Both the position numbers and the translations under genes were made by a program. The notes beneath the pieces were generated by a model. It saw only the letters and a list, made by a program, of their open reading frames with translations, was not told the DNA's origin and made no database searches. From Croceimicrobium sp963974215 (GTDB taxonomy: Bacteria > Bacteroidota > Bacteroidia > Flavobacteriales > Schleiferiaceae), in contig CAXBBL010000009.1 in the NCBI GenBank assembly GCA_963974215.1, forward strand, positions 124,001 through 188,000: a DNA stretch of 64,000 bases. Direction: 5' to 3'. Positions 43,941 to 53,115 of this stretch are shown one piece after another (the first letter of the stretch is position 1; every line of letters begins with the position of its first letter).

Positions 43941-44785
43941 TAATCTAGGAGAGAAAATACTTTTACTAAAATATCATTAATACGCGCTAAAGGATCGGTG
44001 CGTATATCTTGCTCTTCTTCGGCGATTTTAAGGAATAGTCCATCTAAACCTTTGTTAGTAGAATAAGCCGACAGATCGGAAACCGAGATGCTTTGCAAGT
44101 TCATGAGAGAACCTAAAGTACCAAAGCCAGGGATACCAATGGCTAAAGTGCTGTTGTAGTCGGCTACAAAATTTTCATATCTCTGACTAATACTGGTGCC
44201 ACCCACGGTTACTTGTTGTAGGGCATTGTCAATTTTCGGTTCGTAGGTGTTGAAGAGGCTACTGTAACTGGTGTTGCGTAAATACGCGGTTGCAGCGGTA
44301 TCAATGCCTCCAAATAAAATATCATTAGCATCAGCGATGCTCATGTCAGTTATCGCATCTATGAAAATGGGGGCAGCTTGATTGGCCGCGGCTTCGGCCG
44401 CGCGATTGATACCTAAAATCAATTCGTCTTCTTTGGATTTTAAACCGGGAATAGTAATGCCTAAAATACTGGTGCCATTATAAACGGTATTACCACTAAT
44501 GGTGAGAAAGCCAACACTAAACTGCTTCGATTTAAAAGTTTCAATGGCATTTTGAGTGGCGATAGGTAATAGCAATTTCACTAAAGGATCTTGATAGTAT
44601 CCATCCTCAGCCCCTAATTTAGCACTTGAAGTATCGGTGCCAACGCTCAAGGCAGATTTTAATCCTTCCGCAATTTCGCTGTCACTAAGGGTACCGTTGC
44701 CTAAAAAGTCATTTAGGGTATCCTCCTCGCAAGCGCTAAGAACTAAAATGGCCGCAAGGGACAAAAGGCTGAATAACTTCTTCAT
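43940..44785 (-). CDS. DUF4197 lipoprotein
   Basis: 281 residues. Lipoprotein signal ending in ILVLSAC (Cys at about 19). The mature part fits DUF4197: TLSDSEIAEGLKSALSVGTD near the start, the DGYYQDPLVKLLLP segment, and the C-terminal GLDGLFLKIAEEEQDIRTDP. The family is widespread in Proteobacteria and Bacteroidota, function unknown. It starts 18 nt after dinB. Confidence 0.9.
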   Translation of the reverse strand: MKKLFSLLSLAAILVLSACEEDTLNDFLGNGTLSDSEIAEGLKSALSVGTDTSSAKLGAEDGYYQDPLVKLLLPIATQNAIETFKSKQFSVGFLTISGNTVYNGTSILGITIPGLKSKEDELILGINRAAEAAANQAAPIFIDAITDMSIADANDILFGGIDTAATAYLRNTSYSSLFNTYEPKIDNALQQVTVGGTSISQRYENFVADYNSTLAIGIPGFGTLGSLMNLQSISVSDLSAYSTNKGLDGLFLKIAEEEQDIRTDPLARINDILVKVFSLLD

Positions 44786-44803
44786 GATAAAATTTTTACA
44801 AAG

Positions 44804-45886
44804 CTAAAAATTGAGCGTGAGCTGTTGATATTTAATTTCTTTATCCTCGCTAAAATTTGAGAGGCTGAGACCAAGTAAACGAATAGGTTCGGTAATTTCT
44901 TCTTTTACTAGCAGGTGAAGAGCGTTTTGCCAAAGAATGTCTCGATCTAAACTTTTCTTTTCTAAACTAATACTGCGCGAATTGGTCCTAAATTGATTGT
45001 CTTTGAACTTTAGGGTTATAGTTTTTCCGGCCTGATTTGCCAGCTCCAAGCGTTTATACCAAATATTAAATATTTCCGCCAGGGCTTTTTTCAAGTGCTC
45101 CTCGCCCACAATGTCCTTACTGTAAGTGGTTTCTGCGCCCAGTGATTTACGCACTCGGCTAGGAATGACCTTCGATTTTTGTCGCGCACGTACTATTTCA
45201 TAAAAGTGCTCTCCCGATTTTCCGAATTCTTGGTGCAGCAATTCTTTGGTCCAAGTTTTTAAATCTTTACCGCGGTGAATACCCAGAAACTTCATACGTT
45301 CGGCGGTTTTCTTGCCAATACCGTAAAATTTCCCAATCGGTAAATCCTCTAAAAAGGGAATCGCCTCTTCGGGCAGAATGGTTTTTTGACCATTGGGTTT
45401 ATTAATGTCACTGGCTACTTTGGCTAAAAATTTATTGATGGAGATCCCCGCGGAAGCGCGCAATTCGGTTTCATCCCAAATGCGCTGACGAATTTCCTTG
45501 GCGATTTTAGTAGCGGTAACGAGGCCCTTTTTATTTTCGGTAACGTCTAAGTAGGCCTCATCTAGCGAAAGGGGTTCTACTAAATCGGTGTATTCGTGAA
45601 AAATCGAGCGTATCTGCTGCGAAACAGCTTTGTACTTAGCGAAATTGGGTTTGACAAAAATTATTTCGGGGCAGCGACGAAAAGCGAGTGAAGAGGCCAT
45701 GGCCGAATGGATGCCAAATTTGCGCGCTTCATAACTGGCTGCCGCAACAACGCCTCTTTCTCGTGAGCCGCCAACAGCCACTGGTTTTCCGCGAAGTTCT
45801 GGATTGTCTCTTTGTTCTACCGAAGCGTAAAAGGCATCCATGTCGATATGTATAATTTTGCGGATGTATTCGGGATCAAGACTCAT
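44804..45886 (-). CDS. dinB: DNA polymerase IV
   Basis: 360 residues, Y-family translesion polymerase. Catalytic acids D15 and D17 in IHIDMDAFYASVEQRD, and SLDEAYLDVT at about 103-112. Little-finger domain in the C-terminal third, ending QLTLNF, a beta-clamp binding motif that fits the dnaN elsewhere in the window. Start ATG at 45886; TAAATTTG (45902-45895, minus) lies 8 nt upstream. Confidence 0.95.
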   Translation of the reverse strand: MSLDPEYIRKIIHIDMDAFYASVEQRDNPELRGKPVAVGGSRERGVVAAASYEARKFGIHSAMASSLAFRRCPEIIFVKPNFAKYKAVSQQIRSIFHEYTDLVEPLSLDEAYLDVTENKKGLVTATKIAKEIRQRIWDETELRASAGISINKFLAKVASDINKPNGQKTILPEEAIPFLEDLPIGKFYGIGKKTAERMKFLGIHRGKDLKTWTKELLHQEFGKSGEHFYEIVRARQKSKVIPSRVRKSLGAETTYSKDIVGEEHLKKALAEIFNIWYKRLELANQAGKTITLKFKDNQFRTNSRSISLEKKSLDRDILWQNALHLLVKEEITEPIRLLGLSLSNFSEDKEIKYQQLTLNF

Positions 45887-45894
45887 ATTCTATC

Positions 45895-45902
45895 CAAATT
45901 TA
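45895..45902 (-). promoter_or_regulatory. -7 promoter element of the dinB operon
   Basis: TAAATTTG on the minus strand, exact TAnnTTTG match, ending 8 nt before the dinB ATG. A TTTG lies about 27 nt further upstream, farther than the usual -33 spacing. Confidence 0.5.
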
Positions 45903-45966
45903 CGGCGAGTATTTAGAAAAGAGTAATCCCAAACGAGTACTCTAGTTTATTTTGAGAATTGCTTTC

Positions 45967-45974
45967 TATATTTG
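45967..45974 (+). promoter_or_regulatory. -7 promoter element of the T9SS cargo gene
   Basis: TATATTTG, exact TAnnTTTG match, ending 4 nt before the ATG at 45979. Suggests a leaderless transcript. Confidence 0.5.
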
Positions 45975-45978
45975 AAGC

Positions 45979-48900
45979 ATGAAGAACCGATTCTCCCTTT
46001 TGTTAGGCCTTTTCTTGGCTAGCACAATAGCCAATGGTCAGGCTTTTAAAGCGAAGTATTACGACTACAGTTTTAATTTCTACGAAATCTGCGCGGAAGC
46101 AGAGGCATATTTCGCCGCCGAAGGAAAAGAAGAAGGCTCAGGACATAAGGGTTTCGAGCGGTGGAAAAACAGCAACGAAAATAAATTTGCACCGACCGGC
46201 GATCGCAGTAATGTTGATCCTTATTTTGTAGAAAAGGCTTGGCGAAAAGTACAAGAGAGAAATGCGAAAACCAATACTAGTACCGCTTGGCGCGATTTAG
46301 GTCCTTACCGAGTAGACAGTATTTCTGGTCACTACAGTGCGGGTATTGGTAGGGTAGAAAGCTTTTATGTAAACCCTGGCAATACGCAACAACTTTATTT
46401 GGGCTCGCGCTCGGGTGGCTTTTGGAAAAGTATGAATGGTGGAACTTCTTGGACTAGCTCGTCTACTGATTTTCTGGTGGCCGCAGGCGTAAATACCATG
46501 TCGGTTAATCCCAATAATCCCGATTCTATTTTAATCAATGTGCGCAATGCTAGCAACGGTACGAGTCATGGAATTTACCGCTCAACCGATGCGGGAGCTA
46601 CTTGGGCTTTAAGTAATTTTTCACCCACTGCTTTAGGTTGGGGTGGCTTGGGAGACAACAACCAGGTGTATATTATCGCGTATCACCCGCGCGTAAAAGA
46701 CTTGGTATTTGTAGGCACCTCACGAGGATTGTACCGCAGTACCGACGATTTGCAAACCTTCACTCGCCTGCGTAACAATGATGATATTACTGATATTAAG
46801 TTTCACCCTAGCGATGATCAGGTCGTTTATATTTATGATGATTATTATTGGGGTACTAATCAGGATTTAATTTTACGCTCAGACGATGGAGGTTTAACTT
46901 TTACCAATACTGCAACTTTAGTGGGTAATAATAACGCTAAGGTGCAAATTGCGGTTAGTCCCGCTTGCGCAGATTGTTTATACGCCGCCAGTGGTAATGG
47001 GGTGTGGAAATCTACCGACAAGGGGGCTAACTTTACCTTTATGACCAACCCTCCCGGTACTTGTGATGGCTTTGCGGTGAATGATCAAGATACCGCTATT
47101 ATGGTTTATGGCATGTTAGATATTTATGCCAGCTATGACGGTGGAAGTAATTTTCAGCAGGTAGCATGGTGGGCGCATAATAACAGCAATCGTCCTTTTT
47201 CGGGTAGCCAATATGTGCATGCCGATTTAAGAGAAATAGAATGCATTAACGGCGAATTTTATATTGGCACTGATGGTTATCTGGCCAAAACCAGCGATGA
47301 TGGAGCAAACTGGCAACGTCTCAGCGAAGGCACCGGTATCCGCGAGTTTTACGATTTAGGGGTGGCGCAAAGCCATAACTTACATAATATCAGTGGCTCA
47401 CAAGATAATGGCACCAGTATTCGCAAAACCAACCACTGGCTCGAGTTTTACGGGGCCGATGGAATGGACGGAGTTATTCATCCTTTAAACCCTGATTATA
47501 TGATGGGTAGCGTGCAATTTGGCACCCGTCGTTTAACTTTCGATGCTGGATTAAGTCAACAAGCGGCCACGCCACCTGGACAATCGGGTGCTTGGGAAGC
47601 ACCATTAGTTTATGCCCATTCCGAACCGATGACTATTTATTCCTTTGGAGAAGATGTATACCGCAGCAGCGATTTTGGTCAAACATGGGTGAACCAGGGA
47701 ACCAGTCTCGCTAGTGGAGTAATAGATCGGGCCGCAGTGGCCTACAATAATGCCGATGTAATTGCTATTGCAACTGATAATAAATTAGAAATCAGTACCA
47801 ACGGAGGGCAAAGTTTTACCAATCGCTATATCGGATTACCTCAACGAAATATTAGTGATTTAGCCTTCGCGCCACACAGCGATTCTATTATCATGCTTTG
47901 CTATAGTAATTACCATAGTGATTTAAAAAAGGTTTATATCACTTTTGATCAAGGTTCCACTTGGACCAATATTACCGATGCGGGTATTGGTGATATGCCC
48001 ATTCTTAGCGTAGCGATAGATCATAGCTCAACCCCTAACTTATACGCGGGTGCAGAAATAGGTGTATTTACCAAACCTATGCAAGGAGGAACTTGGACTT
48101 TATATAATACGAGCTTGCCCAATACTGCGGTGAAAGACTTAGAAGTTTTGTTTGGTAGTAATACTTTACGCGCCGCAACTTGGGGTAGAGGTATGTGGGA
48201 AACCGATTTGGTAGGCCGCGCGGCTTACCCAAAAATCAATTACAGCTTTCTTAGTCAAGATGAGAGTTTTGTGAGTCCCAAATTTGGAGTAGACCAGTAT
48301 ATTAATGCTCAAATTAACTATGGTGGTAACTTAAGTTCGGTTTATGCTACTTGGTCTGATTCGGATATGAGCTTAGATTCTTTAGTGGCCATGCAAAACA
48401 CTGGCGACAGCACCTGGCAAAGTATTCGTCCCATAATTAATTATCCCATTGGCACGAAACTCTATTTTAAAATTTATGCCGTTGGCTCAGCGAACGATAC
48501 TTCCGAAACTATTCGTTTCTGCTACACCGTAAAACCTTTTACGTATTGCAATGCTTCTGGCACCGGCTCTGCTTTCAGCGGAAATTATATCGATTATATT
48601 TCTTTGGGCGCCTATCAAAAGGTGAGTGCTAAAGAGGGCTATGGAAATTTCACAAACGAGTATATTGCTTTGGATGCGCAAACTACTTATCAGTTTTTAG
48701 TAGCCTTGCGCAATGCGCCCAATCAGGATTCGGTACATGCCTGGATTGATTATAATAAAAACGGTGATTTTGATGACGACGAACGTATAATTTTCCCTTC
48801 CATTGATCCCAATAAGCAAAGTATTGCCACTTTCACCACGCGTGCTTGGCTAGGGACGGATACCTTACGAATGCGCGTTCTTAATCAGCGCGGCTTAGGT

Positions 48901-49236
48901 ATTCCCACTTCTTGCGGCGATTTTGTAGGTGAGGTAGAAGATTACTCTGTGGTATTAAGCGGTTCGGGTATTGGCATGGCAGAGAATCTAAACGAGAACG
49001 ATTTTTCGGCCTTTCCTAATCCATTTAATCAAACTTTAGAATTAGAGTGGGAGCGCTCTCAGGCAGATGCGCTTTTACTAAAAGTGAGCAACAGCAGTGG
49101 ACAAGTGGTTTTCAAGGAAAGCATTAGCAATACGGGTAAATTTAGAATTGATACCCAAAGCTGGCCCAAGGGCTTGTATTTAGTGCAGTTTGATTCTGAT
49201 GCCAATCAAGTGACTAAGCTATGCGTAAAGCAGTAA
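45979..49236 (+). CDS. Sortilin-repeat, GEVED-domain protein with T9SS type A sorting domain
   Basis: 1085 residues. Signal peptide about 1-21. Residues about 130-740 hold many Asp-box/BNR units typical of VPS10-like propellers (SGGFWKSMNGGTSW, HGIYRSTDAGATW, LAKTSDDGANWQ, VYRSSDFGQTW). A C-terminal GEVED-type domain spans about 850-995 (AWIDYNKNGDFDDDERIIFP, then GEVEDYSVVL). The last about 75 residues are a type A T9SS sorting domain (FSAFPNPFNQTLELEW, ending LVQFDSDANQVTKLCVKQ). It is thus exported by the T9SS and released or anchored at the surface, matching porQ in this window. Role unknown. Confidence 0.88.
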   Translation: MKNRFSLLLGLFLASTIANGQAFKAKYYDYSFNFYEICAEAEAYFAAEGKEEGSGHKGFERWKNSNENKFAPTGDRSNVDPYFVEKAWRKVQERNAKTNTSTAWRDLGPYRVDSISGHYSAGIGRVESFYVNPGNTQQLYLGSRSGGFWKSMNGGTSWTSSSTDFLVAAGVNTMSVNPNNPDSILINVRNASNGTSHGIYRSTDAGATWALSNFSPTALGWGGLGDNNQVYIIAYHPRVKDLVFVGTSRGLYRSTDDLQTFTRLRNNDDITDIKFHPSDDQVVYIYDDYYWGTNQDLILRSDDGGLTFTNTATLVGNNNAKVQIAVSPACADCLYAASGNGVWKSTDKGANFTFMTNPPGTCDGFAVNDQDTAIMVYGMLDIYASYDGGSNFQQVAWWAHNNSNRPFSGSQYVHADLREIECINGEFYIGTDGYLAKTSDDGANWQRLSEGTGIREFYDLGVAQSHNLHNISGSQDNGTSIRKTNHWLEFYGADGMDGVIHPLNPDYMMGSVQFGTRRLTFDAGLSQQAATPPGQSGAWEAPLVYAHSEPMTIYSFGEDVYRSSDFGQTWVNQGTSLASGVIDRAAVAYNNADVIAIATDNKLEISTNGGQSFTNRYIGLPQRNISDLAFAPHSDSIIMLCYSNYHSDLKKVYITFDQGSTWTNITDAGIGDMPILSVAIDHSSTPNLYAGAEIGVFTKPMQGGTWTLYNTSLPNTAVKDLEVLFGSNTLRAATWGRGMWETDLVGRAAYPKINYSFLSQDESFVSPKFGVDQYINAQINYGGNLSSVYATWSDSDMSLDSLVAMQNTGDSTWQSIRPIINYPIGTKLYFKIYAVGSANDTSETIRFCYTVKPFTYCNASGTGSAFSGNYIDYISLGAYQKVSAKEGYGNFTNEYIALDAQTTYQFLVALRNAPNQDSVHAWIDYNKNGDFDDDERIIFPSIDPNKQSIATFTTRAWLGTDTLRMRVLNQRGLGIPTSCGDFVGEVEDYSVVLSGSGIGMAENLNENDFSAFPNPFNQTLELEWERSQADALLLKVSNSSGQVVFKESISNTGKFRIDTQSWPKGLYLVQFDSDANQVTKLCVKQ

Positions 49237-49625
49237 ATAGCGTATTCATTACCTTACTATTAAGTAGTTCCTGCGCAGTTAAAAAAACGCAGGAATTTGC
49301 TTCTGCCGATTTAGAAATTGTACAAACTTCCTTTCACTTCAACCTTCCGGGAAACCAAAGGGAATTAATAGAACAGCGCTACACGATTGTCTTGCAGGCT
49401 AATCCCGATAATTTTGCCTTAGATAGTTTAGTAATGAAGGATGGTAAGGTAGCGCTCAGTTCTAACGGAGACTTAAAGTTTTGGGAAGGCAGTAAGTTTT
49501 GGAATTTTCTCGGCGAATCTCAAGTGCAGGCGGGCGATACGGCTTATTTATTTGTCAGTAAAAAAGGCGAGGTTTTTAAACAGACTCTTGTATTGACGAA
49601 AGGCGAAGATGTTTATTTGCCTTGA
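49221..49625 (+). CDS. Small lipoprotein of unknown function
   Basis: 134 residues. Lipobox LLSSSC gives a lipidated Cys at about residue 18. No family recognised; the mature part looks like a single beta-rich domain. Its first 16 nt overlap the end of the upstream T9SS cargo gene in another frame, indicating translational coupling and a possible functional partner role. Confidence 0.65.
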   Translation: MRKAVNSVFITLLLSSSCAVKKTQEFASADLEIVQTSFHFNLPGNQRELIEQRYTIVLQANPDNFALDSLVMKDGKVALSSNGDLKFWEGSKFWNFLGESQVQAGDTAYLFVSKKGEVFKQTLVLTKGEDVYLP

Positions 49626-49703
49626 AGGAGTTAAGGATAAATTAATCGAATTCAAAATTAAGAAGAGGGGCTTGATTAAGCTTTATTTAACGCCGAAGTC
49701 ACT

Positions 49704-50075
49704 TTAATTCACACCTGCTTTGATGAATATGGCTTGTAATTCAGCATCAATAGGAAATGCTTTCATCGGCGCAACATTTGCACCTCCTGGATTCCCTACA
49801 GGAACTTTCCCTACAAAGGATTTTACTCCACCAACTAGCAGCCGAGGAATTTGACCAAAGATTTCCTTTATACTTTTTATTTTAATGCCGAAAAGTAGCA
49901 TTTTCCAGTGCACATAGCTATGTGCATAAGGGTACCTTTGTCCAATAATATGAGCTCTTTCTAGATGACTCCAAGCTTGGTTCAAATTACCTTCATTGTA
50001 TGCAACTTGGAATTTAGTTAATTCTAGATGGTAGAATGGTTTCAAGGTTTGAGGAATGGTAGTGTAAAGTTTCAT
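49704..50075 (-). CDS. DUF3703 family protein
   Basis: 123 residues. The family core is visible: AWSHLERAHIIGQRYPYAHS, then VHWKMLLFGIKIKS and VGNPGGANVAPMKAFPI near the C-terminus. DUF3703 is often found near heavy-metal or mobile genes; function unknown. No signal peptide. It stands alone, just before a dispersed element copy. Confidence 0.85.
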   Translation of the reverse strand: MKLYTTIPQTLKPFYHLELTKFQVAYNEGNLNQAWSHLERAHIIGQRYPYAHSYVHWKMLLFGIKIKSIKEIFGQIPRLLVGGVKSFVGKVPVGNPGGANVAPMKAFPIDAELQAIFIKAGVN

Positions 50076-50180
50076 GCTTATTTTAATAAGGTCTGCGGCT
50101 CATCTTTAGCCTGTTTCATGCTTGAATTTCATGCAATTTAGTCATGGTGCATAAAATAAACAGAGTCCGACCCTATTTTA

Positions 50181-50441
50181 ACGTGAATTCGACAATAAAT
50201 TAGAGCCTCAGATTTTCAATGGAAGGAAAAGACTAGTCTGGATCGTGCAGCTGTAGCGGGCTACAGCAAATGAGCTAGATGCAGGATTTTCATTTTTATT
50301 GGAAAATCCGTTTAGGCCCCTTCTAAAAAGCGGCTTTCCACGCCTCAGCAGCTCACAATAGCCCGCTATTGCTTCACTGCTTCGGCTTGAAACCCAATAT
50401 TTACAAGAGGTCTGAAGCCTAATTTTACGTCGAACTCACCT
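50181..50441 (+). mobile_element. Complete 261-bp copy of the dispersed MITE-like element
   Basis: Same length as the copy at 53116-53376; hand alignment needs no gaps and shows about 38 mismatches. The ends are imperfect inverted repeats of about 30 bp (left ACGTGAATTCGAC then GAGCCTCAG; right, as reverse complement, AGGTGAGTTCGAC then GGCTTCAG). The internal hairpins GCTGTAGCGGGCTACAGC and CAATAGCCCGCTATTG are perfectly conserved with the other copy. No open frame of note. It is flanked by TATTTTA on both sides (50174-50180 and 50442-50448). Just left of it, 50159-50171 looks like a second element end (ACAGAGTCCGACC). Confidence 0.82.
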
Positions 50442-50577
50442 TATTTTAATGTTTCATACTTTCAATAAAGTGGGCAGTCACGGGGCTTTAGATAATCTTG
50501 AATTCACATCAAAGGTCCTCCTAAATTCACTCGATATCCTTTTTCGCATTATTATTCCTACTGTATGAAAAAGCAGT

Positions 50578-50617
50578 TTAAAAAAAAATGGTAGCGCTAC
50601 GTAATAGTAGCGCTACC
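50578..50617 (-). terminator. Strong terminator of the PKD-domain pseudogene
   Basis: GGTAGCGCTAC / GTAGCGCTACC, a perfect 11-bp stem with a 6-nt loop. On the minus strand it is followed by a T run (50588-50578). It starts 15 nt past the stop at 50632. Confidence 0.9.
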
Positions 50618-50631
50618 AATGCGAAAAGGAT

Positions 50632-52428
50632 TTATTTTACCATTAGCTTTAATGCAATGGGCTTTTTATCAGTGTTAAGCAAAATAATATAGGTGCCGCT
50701 GGCCAGTCCTTTGAATTCTAAATTTGAGTTCGGAGCAAAGATCTCTTTCACTTTCCTTCCACCTAAAGTATATACGCTAAGATTATTTACCCTTATGTGA
50801 TCCTCCCAGCTTAAAGTCACTTCCCCTTGGCTAGGATTAGGATAAAGGTTAAAATCACTTTTTTGAACTTCCTCTAAGGAGATGTTTCCCGGGTCTTGCA
50901 CATTAATAGTGAAGGCCATCCCTTCTTTAAAAACTGAATTACCATTCGCATCAAATCCAATCGTATCACAATATGTACTCATGCAAGTATCGCCGTGGTT
51001 TACCGAAACCGTAGTCAAACATAAGATATAACTCGCGGCAACGGGCGCATAGGTGTGAGTGGGTAAGCGAGTGTTAGAGGTGTTCCCATCTCCGAAGTCC
51101 CATAACCAAGATGAAATGCTTGCACCAAGATTTACTCTTGATAGTTCCAAAATAGTTATTTGTCCTGGCTGGGTAGTATCCGTATCGATTACAAAGCGGC
51201 TGTTGCATTGGAGTGGCCATGTATTTGGGCTTACTGCTATTGTATCGCATTTTGTATCTACACAAGTGTAGCCAGAACCCGTAGTGGTTATTGTTAGACA
51301 CACATTCTAGTTGCTATCTGTTGCATATTGGTGAAAGGCATGCCGACTCGTTGAATTGTTTAACTGTTGCCCATCGCCAAAGTCCCAAGAGTAGCGAACC
51401 GTCGATCCCCCAGAGTAATTAGGATGAGCAGTAAAGTGTATTTGCCTGGCGTTGATGTCAGTTTTCCAGGTATCAATATAAAAGGCAGCCTGGCAGCTTA
51501 GGGGATTGAAAGGTAATGTGAAGCTGAAACATCTTGTTGAAATACAAGTATCGTTGAAGCTAGCTCTTATAGTGGTTGAAGTGTGGCAAATTTGGTAGGT
51601 ACCATCTGCCGCATAAGTATGCACAATTGAATCGGCAGAAGTAGTGATAGAGTTACCATCCCCAAAATCAATGGTATAGGTTGTTGAGTATCCGTTTGCT
51701 GTAACCAATGATGGGCGAAATAAAATGCTTCGCTGGACAAAGTTGGAGCTTACGGTGTCTATTTGTAAGAAAGTATTGCAAGAGAGAGGAGGGGCGACTG
51801 GAATAGTGTCGCAACTTTGAGTACAAGCACTATCGGTGCGGGCATAACAGGCATTTAAAATTCTCGAGCTCAGACTAGTTAATGGAATGGCAATCGAATC
51901 GTAATTGGGATTGCCCATGGATGGTTGCACAAAATTTTGTCCATTAAAAGTAAAGGAATGTCGCACTCGGTTGCCTGGTATTGTTACCGCAGCGGAGTCT
52001 CTTAAGGCATAGGCTTGGGTAGAAGCGAAGCCGTTTTTTACCGTGAATTTTAGATGCGCTTGACAAGAATTAGGAGGGCAGAAAACACTTATCGTGTCGT
52101 TTTGACTGGTAAGCCCGTGGACGAAATAGGCTGTGCGATAGTTGTTATTACAATCTTTGGTAAAGGCCATTATGGAGTCGCCAACTCGGAGGTTTCCTAA
52201 GGGGTAAGCCGCTATGCCAGCAGAGTTGGTATAGGCTGGGATCACATCTACCATTTTTAGATATTGGGCATTTACACCTTGAATATGCTTTGGAATAAAA
52301 AAGATAGCCGCACCATCAATGGGATTAGAGTTTAAATCAGTAAGGGTAACTGAAATCGATGCACTTTGAGAGGAAAGGGAAAAGCTACAGAGTAGAGTGG
52401 CCAAGAAAGCGAAATAGTATGATTTCAT
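50632..52428 (-). pseudogene. PKD-repeat T9SS cargo gene interrupted by one in-frame amber codon
   Basis: 598 codons plus the terminal stop, in a single frame, with a TAG at 51309-51307. The first part (52428-51307) has a signal peptide (to about residue 22) and two PKD-type domains, the second cut off. The second part (51303-50632) finishes that domain, adds a third PKD domain (WLWDFGDGNTSN) and ends in a type A T9SS sorting domain (LYPNPSQGEVTLSW). The flanks of the stop (HQYATDSN, then NVCLTITTTG) align with HTYAADGTYQICHTST in the previous PKD domain so that TAG falls on the conserved Tyr. A single TAC/TAT to TAG change explains it; a sequencing error or readthrough are alternatives. Without the second part the product would lack its export signal. 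Confidence 0.85.
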
Positions 52429-52657
52429 GAAATAGGTTTTTAGTAATACATCAAAAGTGTACTATTTATCGAGGCAACACCACCGTAAATGATTGCGAGA
52501 AGGATTTTAACTATTAATCGATACTATAAAATTTAGAATTTGAATATTTTCTAAGGGAATGTTGGGGGTATTGAATTTGAGTGTTTTAGGGTCTCAAAAT
52601 CGAGTGATTTATACTGATAATCTTTGGTCATAATTTTTGAATAATAGGTATAAAAAC

Positions 52658-53092
52658 TTATTCTTCAAAATACTCAATGGGGTTGAGGTAAAACATTTTT
52701 CGCCAGCCTTGTCGATCTTGGTCCATTCGCCAAGGGTAGGGAATTAGCGTGACAATAGAATAATGCAAGTGAGGCGCTTTGCCCGCGGCATTACCGCTGC
52801 TACCTACAGTACCGATTTCATCTTTTTTGCTAACCAAAGAAAAAGCGGAGGTTTTAATTTCATTAAGATGAGCGTAATAATGCAAGCGCCATTTCGGGCC
52901 GAGGACGAGAACGAAATTACCACCCATACTGATCTGCCCAGCATATAATACGATTCCTGCCGTGGCAGAATTTATTCGCGTTCCTTCTTTAGGGAAGACA
53001 TCAACGCCTTTGTGGGTGATGGACTTTCCCCATGGATAATACCAAAATGAATCGGGGTGATAATCTGATTTTGAGGCTTCAACTACGGGCAT
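52658..53092 (-). CDS. M23-family metallopeptidase, N-terminus removed by element insertion
   Basis: 144 residues remain from the only ATG available. The LytM/M23 zinc site is intact: H27 and D31 in THKGVDVF, H75 in YAHL, and H108-x-H110 in APHLHYS. Such enzymes cut peptidoglycan cross-links outside the cytoplasm and need a signal or membrane anchor; none is present here. Upstream codons in frame read VVPQNLS up to the edge of the dispersed element at 53116, and the missing anchor is found on the far side (53377-53436). The protein made now, if any, would be cytoplasmic and probably non-functional. Confidence 0.85.
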   Translation of the reverse strand: MPVVEASKSDYHPDSFWYYPWGKSITHKGVDVFPKEGTRINSATAGIVLYAGQISMGGNFVLVLGPKWRLHYYAHLNEIKTSAFSLVSKKDEIGTVGSSGNAAGKAPHLHYSIVTLIPYPWRMDQDRQGWRKMFYLNPIEYFEE

Positions 53093-53115
53093 ACTGAGGT
53101 TTTGAGGTACTACTA

